Source of the DNA: MED-G116 sp038107835
Lineage (GTDB): Bacteria > Pseudomonadota > Alphaproteobacteria > Puniceispirillales > Puniceispirillaceae
Direction of reading: 5' to 3'
Length of the DNA stretch: 42,896 nt
Assembly (NCBI GenBank): GCA_038107835.1
Contig: JAYNHH010000021.1
Location: 1-42,896 of the forward strand
A program made the translations under genes and the position numbers. The notes beneath the pieces are model-generated. The model was not told the DNA's origin. It saw nothing but the letters and a program-made list of their open reading frames with translations, and ran no database searches. This document shows positions 34,451-41,765 of the stretch, in pieces. Numbering within the stretch: position 1 is the stretch's first letter; each line of letters begins with the position of its first letter.

Positions 34451-35491
34451 TCAATCCAGAACCATGTTCTGATCGTCGAAGAAATGTATCTTTTCGAAGG
34501 CGGCCGATAAATTGATCTCTGACCCGATTCCAAGCGTGCTGTCACCTGCAAGTTTTGCTGTAACTTCCGTCCCATCCCCCATCAGGACGTAAGCAAGTGA
34601 GTATTCGCCCAATTGCTCAATATGCCGGATTGATCCCCGTAGCAGGGCATTGGCCTTGCTGGTTTCCTCCAGATGCTCGGGCCGGATGCCAATCGCTGCC
34701 GCGCGTTGCTTTTCGGCCAGCTTTTTGAAGGCAGGGGAATGGCTGTTTGCAGCATTTGCAAACGGAACAACATTCATTTTCGGGCTACCAATGAATTCGG
34801 CAACAAACCGGTTGGCCGGGCTGTTATATAGCTCGAGAGGCGAGCCTACCTGCTCGATCTGGCCGTCATTCAAGACGACAATTCTGTCGGCAAGTGTCAT
34901 CGCCTCAACCTGATCATGCGTGACATAGATCATCGTGGCGTCAAGTTCAGCATGCAATCTTGCTATCTCGATACGTGTCTGAACCCTCAGGCTGGCGTCA
35001 AGATTTGAGAGTGGCTCATCAAACAGAAAAACCTTCGGATCACGGACAATCGCGCGGCCGATCGCCACGCGCTGGCGTTGTCCTCCCGAAAGATGCTTTG
35101 GCAGGCGATCCAGATAGGAGGTTACCTGCAAAGCGTCGGCGGCGCTGCGCACACGCCGGTGTATCTCATCACGAGGCGTTTTCGCCTGTTTCAACCCAAA
35201 GGCCATATTCTCAAAAACCGTCATATGCGGGTAGAGCGCATAGGACTGGAAAACCATGGCAACGCCGCGCTCGGCAGGAACGACGTCATTGACAATTTCA
35301 TCACCTATTGCCAGATCGCCGCCGGTGATATCCTCCAAGCCGGCAATCATTCGCAACAATGTTGACTTGCCACACCCTGATGGCCCAACAAAAACGACGA
35401 ATTCACCCGTGTTGATTGTCAGATCGACACCATGAATGACGCGGGTCCTGCCATAATCCTTTACAATGTTTGTCAGCGAAACCTGTGTCAC
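34451..35491 (-). CDS. ABC sugar transporter ATPase, MalK/UgpC type
   Basis: 346 residues. Walker A GPSGCGKST, Q-loop in VFQSYALYPHM, signature LSGGQRQR, Walker B VFLFDEP and switch THDQVEAM are all present, and a C-terminal TOBE-like regulatory domain (about 235-346) includes IGIRPEH. It must power the MalF/MalG-type permeases encoded on the opposite strand, since their operon has no ATPase. It is the first gene of a two-gene minus-strand operon with the GH42 enzyme. This ties beta-galactoside hydrolysis to the same importer. MalK-type ATPases can also serve several importers. Confidence 0.94.
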   Translation of the reverse strand: MTQVSLTNIVKDYGRTRVIHGVDLTINTGEFVVFVGPSGCGKSTLLRMIAGLEDITGGDLAIGDEIVNDVVPAERGVAMVFQSYALYPHMTVFENMAFGLKQAKTPRDEIHRRVRSAADALQVTSYLDRLPKHLSGGQRQRVAIGRAIVRDPKVFLFDEPLSNLDASLRVQTRIEIARLHAELDATMIYVTHDQVEAMTLADRIVVLNDGQIEQVGSPLELYNSPANRFVAEFIGSPKMNVVPFANAANSHSPAFKKLAEKQRAAAIGIRPEHLEETSKANALLRGSIRHIEQLGEYSLAYVLMGDGTEVTAKLAGDSTLGIGSEINLSAAFEKIHFFDDQNMVLD

Positions 35492-35625
35492 GAACCTCTT
35501 CGGCTCCCGTTGTCTGGGTTGTGAAAATCACCCAAAACTCTAGACAGGTAGCTGGCCAAACGCAATTGGTCATGCGCCTCCATTACGGTAAATCTCAACC
35601 ATGAAATCCGTTGGTCTGCAGATGG

Positions 35626-37491
35626 TTATCCGGTCTTTGCAAGCGCCTGTTGCATGACATCCGCAATACGCTCCGCGAACTCTCTCGGGTCGGAAATTGC
35701 CTCACCATCCGATACCAGAGCGCTGTCGAGAATCAGCTTTGCAAATTTGTCTGATCCATCGAACTCGCCACCCTCGAGACGCTCATTCAAAGTTTTGATC
35801 AGCGGATGCTTGGCGTTCAGTTCGAGGACTTTCGGGCCGCCCTTGAAATCTGGGTTGTGCATCCGCATCATCCGTTCCATCTGCGGATCCATCCCATTCT
35901 CATCCGCCACAAGCCGGGCCAGACTTCTTTCCATATGCGCCGAACTTCGGACATCAGCCACATGACTTTCAAGCGCATGTTTGACCTTTGCGACAAGACT
36001 GTCAGTCAGCACTGGCTCAGCCTTGTCCCCATCCTTTGTCTGCTCACCAATTTTCGACAGATCAATCTCACCTCTGGTAATTGATTGAAACGCCTTGCCC
36101 TTGAAGTCGGGCATATTGGCCAGCCAGAAATCATCAATCGGGTCGGAAAGCAGCAACACATCAATGCCTTTCGCCTCGAAGCTCTCCAGATGGGGGCTGT
36201 TGAGTGCCAGCTCCGCATTCTCGGTGGACAGATAATAGATGATGTCCTGGCCTTCTGCGAATTGGTCAACATAATCCTGCAGGGTTATGAGCTCATTTGT
36301 CTTGGTCGATTTAAACAGACTGATATCAAGTATCTTTTCCTTGTTATCCTGGTCCTCATACAGCCCTTCCTTGATCACCTTGCCGAGCGCGGCCCACAGG
36401 GACTGATACTCCTCACGACGTTTTTCCAGTGCCTTTTTCAGTTCGCCCAGAACGCGCTTTGTCAGCGCCTTTCTGATTTTGGTGACCACCGGATTTTGCT
36501 GCAACATTTCACGGCTTACGTTGAGGTCGACGTCAGGCGTGTCGATGACACCGCGGACAAAGCGCATCCATTTGGGCACCAGATCCTCGCAACTGTCGGT
36601 GATGAACACCCGATTTACATAAAGTTGCAATTTTGGCTTGCGCTCTGGCTCGAACAGGTCAAAGGGCGCAGAGGAGGGAACAAACAAGAGATTGGTGAAT
36701 TCAACGGTTCCCTCGGTGCGGTTATGCAATGTGGCAAATGGGGAGTCATAGGAGGAGGCAACTTCATGGTAGAAATTCTTATATTCCTCCTCGGATATGT
36801 CCTTGGGCGCTCGTGTCCACAGAGCAATAGAAGAGTTCAGCTGTTCAGGGTCATTATCCTTGTCCAGCCAAGAGATGGGCTGGGCAATGTGGTCAGAATA
36901 TTTTTTGACAAGATAGGAAAGCCGCTCCTGCTCGAGAAATTCCTTGGCATCCTTGCGCACTCTCAAGATTACGTCCGTGCCTGTGGCCTCGCGTTCCGCC
37001 CTGGCAATGGTGAATCCCGTTTGCCCATCGCTTGTCCAGGCGTGAACCTCATCCGCTCCATGTTTGTGCGAGACTACGGTGATCTGATCGGCGACCATGA
37101 AGGCGGAGTAAAAGCCTACACCAAACTGACCAATCAGCTGATCGCCGATATCGCCATTCTCACCGGTGTCAATGTTCTCCATGAAGGCCTTGGTGCCGGA
37201 GCTTGCGATGGTCCCAAGCGTTGCCACCATTTCGTCACTGGTCAATCCAATGCCGTTGTCCGAGATTGTGATTGTCCGGGCATTCTTGTCGACGGCAATA
37301 CCGATGGCGCCATCAAAGGTGTCGCCAGATTCTCCTGCTCTCAGCGTCTCGAATTTCCGTTTGTTGATGGCATCTGACGCGTTTGAAATAAGCTCACGGA
37401 GAAATATCTCCCTTTGAGAATACAGCGAATTGATCACGATATTCAGGATTTTCCCTGTATCGGCCTCAAATTTGAATTGCTTGTCAGACAT
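35626..37491 (-). CDS. htpG: Hsp90-family chaperone HtpG
   Basis: 621 residues. ATG at 37491 follows GGAGGAGG. The GHKL ATP-binding site is clear: LISNASDAINKRKFE near 30-50, DNGIGLT, and GQFGVGFYSAFMVAD. The middle domain has GVIDTPDVDLNVSREMLQQNP, and the C-terminal dimerisation part is complete. It folds and stabilises client proteins in the cytoplasm. The gene stands alone, divergent from an EamA transporter, with a heat-shock-type promoter just upstream. It marks the change from the sugar blocks to general functions. Confidence 0.98.
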   Translation of the reverse strand: MSDKQFKFEADTGKILNIVINSLYSQREIFLRELISNASDAINKRKFETLRAGESGDTFDGAIGIAVDKNARTITISDNGIGLTSDEMVATLGTIASSGTKAFMENIDTGENGDIGDQLIGQFGVGFYSAFMVADQITVVSHKHGADEVHAWTSDGQTGFTIARAEREATGTDVILRVRKDAKEFLEQERLSYLVKKYSDHIAQPISWLDKDNDPEQLNSSIALWTRAPKDISEEEYKNFYHEVASSYDSPFATLHNRTEGTVEFTNLLFVPSSAPFDLFEPERKPKLQLYVNRVFITDSCEDLVPKWMRFVRGVIDTPDVDLNVSREMLQQNPVVTKIRKALTKRVLGELKKALEKRREEYQSLWAALGKVIKEGLYEDQDNKEKILDISLFKSTKTNELITLQDYVDQFAEGQDIIYYLSTENAELALNSPHLESFEAKGIDVLLLSDPIDDFWLANMPDFKGKAFQSITRGEIDLSKIGEQTKDGDKAEPVLTDSLVAKVKHALESHVADVRSSAHMERSLARLVADENGMDPQMERMMRMHNPDFKGGPKVLELNAKHPLIKTLNERLEGGEFDGSDKFAKLILDSALVSDGEAISDPREFAERIADVMQQALAKTG

Positions 37492-37520
37492 TATTTCCTC
37501 CTCCGGTCTCACGCTGTTGG

Positions 37521-37548
37521 AGGTGGGATTTGGTCACCATTTTTCAAG
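37521..37548 (-). promoter_or_regulatory. sigma-32 (RpoH)-like promoter of htpG
   Basis: On the minus strand, CTTGAAA (37548-37542) and CCCACCT (37527-37521) are separated by 14 bases, close to the RpoH consensus CTTGAAA-N11-15-CCCCATNT. Transcription would start about 20 bases before the htpG ATG. Confidence 0.6.
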
Positions 37549-37588
37549 ATGCATGCCGCAGTTTTGTGAAACAAAAAGGAGGTGAATA

Positions 37589-38572
37589 TTGGGATATCCA
37601 AACGCACAAATCAGCGCTAGCGTGAACACGCGCTTTTTGTTTGATGGTGCCGTAATGCCAAGAAATCTGATATCGGCGATTGCCGTTCTGCTGTTTGGTG
37701 TTTTTGCATTTGATCTGATGGGGATACTTGTCAGAATGCTGGGTGGCGCCTATCCAATTTTTCAGATTTCGATTTTTCGCAATTTCTTTGGCGTTATTCC
37801 GCCGATCCTGTTGCTCTGGCGCTTTAATCAGTTTGCTACTCTGCGGGCTCTGAACCGACCAAGATTCCATTTTATCCTGCTAGTTCGCTCAGTGTGTGTT
37901 CTCACCGCACAATATTGCTTTTACACGGCGTTGACCAAAATCGAGTTTGCCACGGCCTGCGCACTTGGGTTCACGGGGCCGCTTTTCATCACGGCTCTCT
38001 CCATTCCGCTGCTCGGTCATCGTGTTGGCCTATGGCGCTGGTGTGCGATTGGCATAGGCTTTGTCGGCATGTTGACGGTTATGAAACCCTTCGATGCAAG
38101 TTTTTCAGCCTATTTGATTTACCCCATCATCGCGGCACTTGGTTATGCAATTTCGAGCTTGCTTGTCCGGCTATACCCAGAAGATATTCCATCAGCGTCA
38201 ATTCAGCTCACACAACAAATCTGCACCTGTTTGCTAGCCATTGCCTGTCTCTATGCCTTCCAGGCGCCGATGCCGCTGGAGTCGGGGAATGATGCTGGGC
38301 TTTTCCTGCTGATGGGCGTCTTTGGCGGTACGGGCGTCATGTGTCTGGTAACTGCTTATCGTATGGCTGATCCCAGCTCTCTCTCCCCTTTTGAATATTT
38401 TGGCATTCCGATTTCCTTCACGCTTGGATGGCTGTTTTTTTCTGAAGCTCCCTTTGACGACCTTTTCCCCGGCATGATCTTCATCATACTTGCCGGTTTG
38501 ATCATCATTTATCGTGAACGGCGGACCAAACAGGCTGGTATGGTTGCAGGCAAGCTGAAGCTCCCGAAATAG
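37589..38572 (+). CDS. EamA/DMT-family transporter
   Basis: 327 residues, ten membrane segments in two EamA halves. The start is TTG at 37589 because an ideal AAGGAGGTGA site lies a few bases upstream; the ATG at 37655 has none. The second half keeps the family's conserved pattern (GVFGGTGVMCLVTAYRMADPSSLSPFEYFGIP). Such proteins export or import small metabolites; the substrate cannot be told. It is divergent from htpG with a 97-base gap. Confidence 0.85.
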   Translation: MGYPNAQISASVNTRFLFDGAVMPRNLISAIAVLLFGVFAFDLMGILVRMLGGAYPIFQISIFRNFFGVIPPILLLWRFNQFATLRALNRPRFHFILLVRSVCVLTAQYCFYTALTKIEFATACALGFTGPLFITALSIPLLGHRVGLWRWCAIGIGFVGMLTVMKPFDASFSAYLIYPIIAALGYAISSLLVRLYPEDIPSASIQLTQQICTCLLAIACLYAFQAPMPLESGNDAGLFLLMGVFGGTGVMCLVTAYRMADPSSLSPFEYFGIPISFTLGWLFFSEAPFDDLFPGMIFIILAGLIIIYRERRTKQAGMVAGKLKLPK

Positions 38573-38643
38573 GGTTGCTGCAGGCTTTCATGGATTGGCA
38601 TCTCAATGCCAGAAAAGGATGGGTTTCGTCTGCAACACATATC

Positions 38644-38662
38644 TATACCCGAAATGGGTATA
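38644..38662. promoter_or_regulatory. 19-bp palindrome, operator-like
   Basis: TATACCC at 38644-38650 and GGGTATA at 38656-38662 form perfect 7-base arms around GAAAT, about 100 bases before the small-protein pair. It could be an operator for that pair. There is no T-run, so it is not a convincing terminator for the EamA gene. Confidence 0.35.
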
Positions 38663-38716
38663 TTACCTATTCCGCTTTCCACAGAAGAAACGCATTGTGT
38701 CGACGGTTGTGTTGTG

Positions 38717-38743
38717 GGGGCGGTGCTGTTAAGGCACTGCCCC
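38717..38743 (+). promoter_or_regulatory. leader hairpin before small hypothetical gene
   Basis: GGGGCGGTGC at 38717-38726 pairs with GCACTGCCCC at 38734-38743 (one G-T wobble) around a 7-base loop, 20 bases before the ATG at 38764. It is too close to the start to be a terminator of benefit to this gene; a translation-control role is possible. Confidence 0.35.
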
Positions 38744-38763
38744 GCTAACTATGGGTTGTTGGA

Positions 38764-39015
38764 ATGCGGAAAGCTGATAATCTAGATCTGTCCCTTGGTG
38801 CGATCGTTTATTGCCAACGTACAGGCAAACAATGTGAGGTGCTTAGGCATTTTGCATATAGCAAAATCGACCATGTTGTCGTGGCATTTGACGTTACCGA
38901 AAGAACTCCGCGGCAGGTCACTCTCAGCATTCGTGCAGCCAAGGACCGGTTCGTAAGCTCTCCGGGAGCGTCTGTTCGTAACATAAATTTTTTGCCAAAA
39001 TTACTTGCGAGTTGA
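38764..39015 (+). CDS. small hypothetical protein
   Basis: 83 residues, no membrane segment or signal. The ribosome site is weak (GTTGGA). The N-terminal half has two cysteines (YCQRTGKQCE) and then a beta-rich stretch (KIDHVVVAFDVTERTPRQVTLSI). I do not recognise a family. It lies 3 bases before a lipoprotein gene, and the two are likely co-transcribed behind the palindrome and hairpin described above. Coding is supported mainly by this tight spacing. Confidence 0.45.
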   Translation: MRKADNLDLSLGAIVYCQRTGKQCEVLRHFAYSKIDHVVVAFDVTERTPRQVTLSIRAAKDRFVSSPGASVRNINFLPKLLAS

Positions 39016-39018
39016 CCT

Positions 39019-39402
39019 ATGCCTGGTAGAAAATTTACCGGATTTCTTAATGGTCCGGCTGGCCTTTTTGTAATTGCTTTGGCAGTCGGTGCGTGCCAGA
39101 CGCCTTCTGCCAATGTAACGGGACCCGCTTCGCACTCTCCTAATGACGGCAACAGCACGGTCCCTGCCAATGATATCGCCGTTGCAGATCAGATCCCTGA
39201 AACTACCCTGCCGCAGATTGAAAAAGTCATTGAATGGAGTACATCATTCAGCAGCTTCATCATGCCGCCGGCTGAGGTCAGGGCTACCATTGACAAAAAA
39301 TGCAAAGAAGTCGGTTATGATCGCGGTGTGATCACTTCAATGTCTTTATCTGACTCCAAGGTTGTGGCTGACTTTGATTGTCGCGGAGAAGACGCTACCT
39401 AG
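39019..39402 (+). CDS. putative lipoprotein, hypothetical
   Basis: 127 residues. A signal peptide with lipobox-like AVGAC ends at Cys 33, so the mature protein would be lipid-anchored. A Thr/Ser/Asn/Pro linker follows, then a domain of about 65 residues with two cysteines (KKCKE and DFDCRGE) that may form a disulfide. No family is recognised. It forms a two-gene unit with the preceding small protein. Confidence 0.6.
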   Translation: MPGRKFTGFLNGPAGLFVIALAVGACQTPSANVTGPASHSPNDGNSTVPANDIAVADQIPETTLPQIEKVIEWSTSFSSFIMPPAEVRATIDKKCKEVGYDRGVITSMSLSDSKVVADFDCRGEDAT

Positions 39403-39628
39403 CGTTTTAGCACTAAACTTTGGATCTGTTAGTTGGTTGGCCAGCACATTCAATATGCCCAAAATGAGAATCAAAAGACTTGATTATTGAAAATAATTTG
39501 GCCCTTGCTTTTTTCCGCGATAGGCATCAGCATACTAACTGTGGTCGGTCACTAGCCCACTTTAAAAAAAGGCCATCTTTTAACTGAGGTAAGCCTCAGG
39601 ATGTTGATGGTCTGGTGGTCATTGTTCT
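39403..39628. other. intergenic region with short inverted repeats
   Basis: An AT-rich stretch of 226 bases without a supported gene. It holds a perfect 6-base hairpin CTGAGG/CCTCAG at 39584-39599 with a 4-base loop, 30 bases before the next ATG, and an ATTATT/AATAAT pair near 39483-39497. A promoter for the next gene is expected here, but I cannot fix its position. Confidence 0.4.
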
Positions 39629-40153
39629 ATGGATGGAATTGATAAACAGGTTGCGGCTCGTCCTAGTGACGAGCAATTGCGCGCGATGGTAGCCGAGAAA
39701 TTCTCGGAGATATGGCCTGATATCCTGTTGTTCTTTATCATTCGCACACACAAGCTTAATGCAACACTTGGCAACCCACTTGATGCAATGATCATGCAGG
39801 TGATCTGCTGGCACCATTTTCTTTTGAGCGTTCGTGAAACCACTGACACGAGTGACACTAGTTTCGACGCGGCGTTGAAGCTCTGGTCTCAATACAACAA
39901 TGGCGATGACGCTGTGGGTAGTTCCAAGCGCCTCACATTCGTTGCCATTGAGAGGCTCACCGCCATTCCCTTTGAAACAGTGAGGCGCAGGGTGCGCAGC
40001 CTTGAGAAGCGTGGATGGGTAATCATCAATGATGAAATTGGCATTGATCTCAATATTGAATCGCCAGTCAATCAGTTGATCGTGGAGGAAGTGCACCCGT
40101 TTGAAAAACAGGAGTTTGTCAAACTGCTCTCCAAGATATGCAAATTGCTCTGA
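39629..40153 (+). CDS. hypothetical protein with winged-helix-like C-terminal part
   Basis: 174 residues. The segment near 105-137 (FVAIERLTAIPFETVRRRVR followed by SLEKRGWVI) looks like a helix-turn-helix with a wing, as in MarR or GntR-like DNA-binding proteins. The N-terminal 80 residues are mostly helical with many hydrophobic positions (DILLFFIIRTH, MIMQVICWHHFLL) and may dimerise or sense a ligand. The ribosome site is weak. It stands alone with gaps of more than 150 bases on both sides. DNA-binding is inferred from pattern only. Confidence 0.6.
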   Translation: MDGIDKQVAARPSDEQLRAMVAEKFSEIWPDILLFFIIRTHKLNATLGNPLDAMIMQVICWHHFLLSVRETTDTSDTSFDAALKLWSQYNNGDDAVGSSKRLTFVAIERLTAIPFETVRRRVRSLEKRGWVIINDEIGIDLNIESPVNQLIVEEVHPFEKQEFVKLLSKICKLL

Positions 40154-40263
40154 ATGTTGTTTTAGTAATCCAAATGACACAACCGCCGATGACTGCTTTA
40201 CGAGCTGACGCCCCTAAAGTGAAACCACCTCTGTGAATTGGCGGAGAGTTGGTGTCCCAGGCG

Positions 40264-40294
40264 TGTCAATATGGTGGTGCCATCCTCATTGACA
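40264..40294. repeat. inverted repeat upstream of slyX
   Basis: TGTCAAT at 40264-40270 and ATTGACA at 40288-40294 pair, with an inner ATGG/CCAT pair, about 40 bases before the slyX ATG. It could be a leader hairpin or operator. Confidence 0.3.
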
Positions 40295-40334
40295 GACAGC
40301 CAGGCTGAAGGGACATTGACATTGGGATTTGGAA

Positions 40335-40541
40335 ATGGATGACAGGATCACCAGACTCGAAGAACAAATTGCTCTCATGCAGGCAGACTTGTCCCAAATA
40401 AGTGACGAGCTGTATGCGCAGCAGAAGGAAAACGGCAGTCTGCGGCGGGAGATTCAAACGCTGAAAGACAGAATATATTCTGTGCAATCAGATAGTGGTA
40501 TTCTGAAGCCCGAGGAAGATAGCCCACCGCCGCACTATTGA
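40335..40541 (+). CDS. slyX: SlyX family protein
   Basis: 68 residues. The ATG at 40335 is preceded by GGGATTTGGA. Heptad-like helix from residue 3 to about 50 (DDRITRLEEQIALMQADLSQ, then ENGSLRREIQTLKDRI) predicts a coiled coil. The C-terminus ends PPPHY, the hallmark of SlyX. The function of this conserved small protein is unknown. It lies 68 bases before an AbrB-family gene. Confidence 0.88.
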   Translation: MDDRITRLEEQIALMQADLSQISDELYAQQKENGSLRREIQTLKDRIYSVQSDSGILKPEEDSPPPHY

Positions 40542-40609
40542 GTCACGCATGAGAGGTTCACGGTCCTTGTATTCACCGATCAGCCGATTTCAGTCTGAAG
40601 ATTAGGGAA

Positions 40610-41704
40610 ATGAGCATCACGCAAATGGGTGCCATATCCACTCTGATTGATGATTTCCGCAAGCTATTACTGACATTCTCAATTGCTTTGGCGACGGGTT
40701 GGGGGTTTTTGGTTTTAAACATGCCAGCGCCCTTTCTGATGGGAAGCCTTTTTGGTGTGTGGATATTTGGCAGTATGTTCAGGTCATCCCGTCAACATCT
40801 TGGTGTTTCCCGATGGTTCCATGTGCCAGTCATTTTTGGACTTGGCGTTCTGATAGGGGCGAATTTCAGGGCGGATATGTTGGCCCAAATATCGCAATGG
40901 GGGAACACCGTGCTGGCCATGGCGGTTACAACTATTCTGGTATCTTTCATTGGCTATATCTTCTTGAATAAATTTAGAGGGTATGAACCGCGTCTCGCCT
41001 TTTTGTGCTGCATTCCAGGTGGGCAGGCCGAGGCGTTGGCTCTGGCAAGAGACACCGTTGATCAGGATTATGTTGTGGCGCTGTTCCACCTTGTCCGGGT
41101 TGTCTTTGTTTTTGTTTCCATGCCGCTTTTGCTGGCAGTTTTGGAGGGGAATGTGGCTGTGGAGGCCTCGAACATTGCCCTTCAGACGATGCCCAGCATC
41201 CTCGATCTTGGTTTTCAGGAGATTGCTTCTTTTCTGGCCATTGCTTTTGGGGGGTATCTCCTTGCGCGCTGGTGCCGTGTTCCGATGCCGCATCTTCTGG
41301 GGCCGATGGGGCTTTCCTCACTTTTTCATGTGATTGGCTGGGTTGAGTTGCCAAGGGTTCATGAATTCGTCCTCCTTGCCCAACTTGCGATTGGCGGTGG
41401 TGTGGGCGCCAGATTGGCGAGGGTACCTTTCACCGAGGTCGTCGAACATCTGAAAATCGCCAGCATCAATACGTTAATGATACTGACAGCCTATTTATGC
41501 GCAGCCTCGATAATAGCCGTTTCCGGCAATATTGAGTTTTTGACAATCTGGATGGCCTTTGTCCCTGGTGGTCTCTATGAGGTGACGTTGCTGGCTCTGA
41601 TTTTTGGTTTTGACGTTGCTTTTGTCGCTTTCCATCACACGGTAAGGGTTGTGATGATCTTTTTGAGCATGCCAATGATTGTCAGCAGTCTCGGCAAAAG
41701 GTGA
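40610..41704 (+). CDS. AbrB-family membrane protein (formerly called ammonia monooxygenase)
   Basis: 364 residues, about ten membrane segments in two repeats. Each repeat has the family pattern of a Pro-Gly pair after a hydrophobic run (CCIPGGQAEALALA and AFVPGGLYEVTLLA) followed by FH-x-VR-V-x4-SMP. The family (PF05145-like) is a putative transporter or regulator of envelope function; the old ammonia monooxygenase name is unsupported. The ATG lies just after AGGGAA. It converges with the TPR gene (61-base gap). Confidence 0.88.
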   Translation: MSITQMGAISTLIDDFRKLLLTFSIALATGWGFLVLNMPAPFLMGSLFGVWIFGSMFRSSRQHLGVSRWFHVPVIFGLGVLIGANFRADMLAQISQWGNTVLAMAVTTILVSFIGYIFLNKFRGYEPRLAFLCCIPGGQAEALALARDTVDQDYVVALFHLVRVVFVFVSMPLLLAVLEGNVAVEASNIALQTMPSILDLGFQEIASFLAIAFGGYLLARWCRVPMPHLLGPMGLSSLFHVIGWVELPRVHEFVLLAQLAIGGGVGARLARVPFTEVVEHLKIASINTLMILTAYLCAASIIAVSGNIEFLTIWMAFVPGGLYEVTLLALIFGFDVAFVAFHHTVRVVMIFLSMPMIVSSLGKR

Positions 41705-41765
41705 GCGTAAGAGGCATCTCACCCTTTCCAGGCGTCTCCATGGTGTTGATCCCATGCCCATAAGG

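Noticed and set aside
36085..37377. 430-codon open frame on the plus strand opposite htpG
   Set aside because: The htpG frame has every Hsp90 motif; the antisense frame has no recognisable domain and results from the codon pattern of htpG.
38590..38748. 52-codon open frame (ATG to TAA) between the EamA gene and the small hypothetical gene
   Set aside because: It runs through both inverted repeats, has an odd Arg/Cys-rich composition and no convincing ribosome site.
41700..41723. GGTGAG/CTCACC inverted repeat after the AbrB-family gene as a terminator
   Set aside because: The stem is six bases with a 12-base loop that overlaps the stop codon, and there is no T-run.
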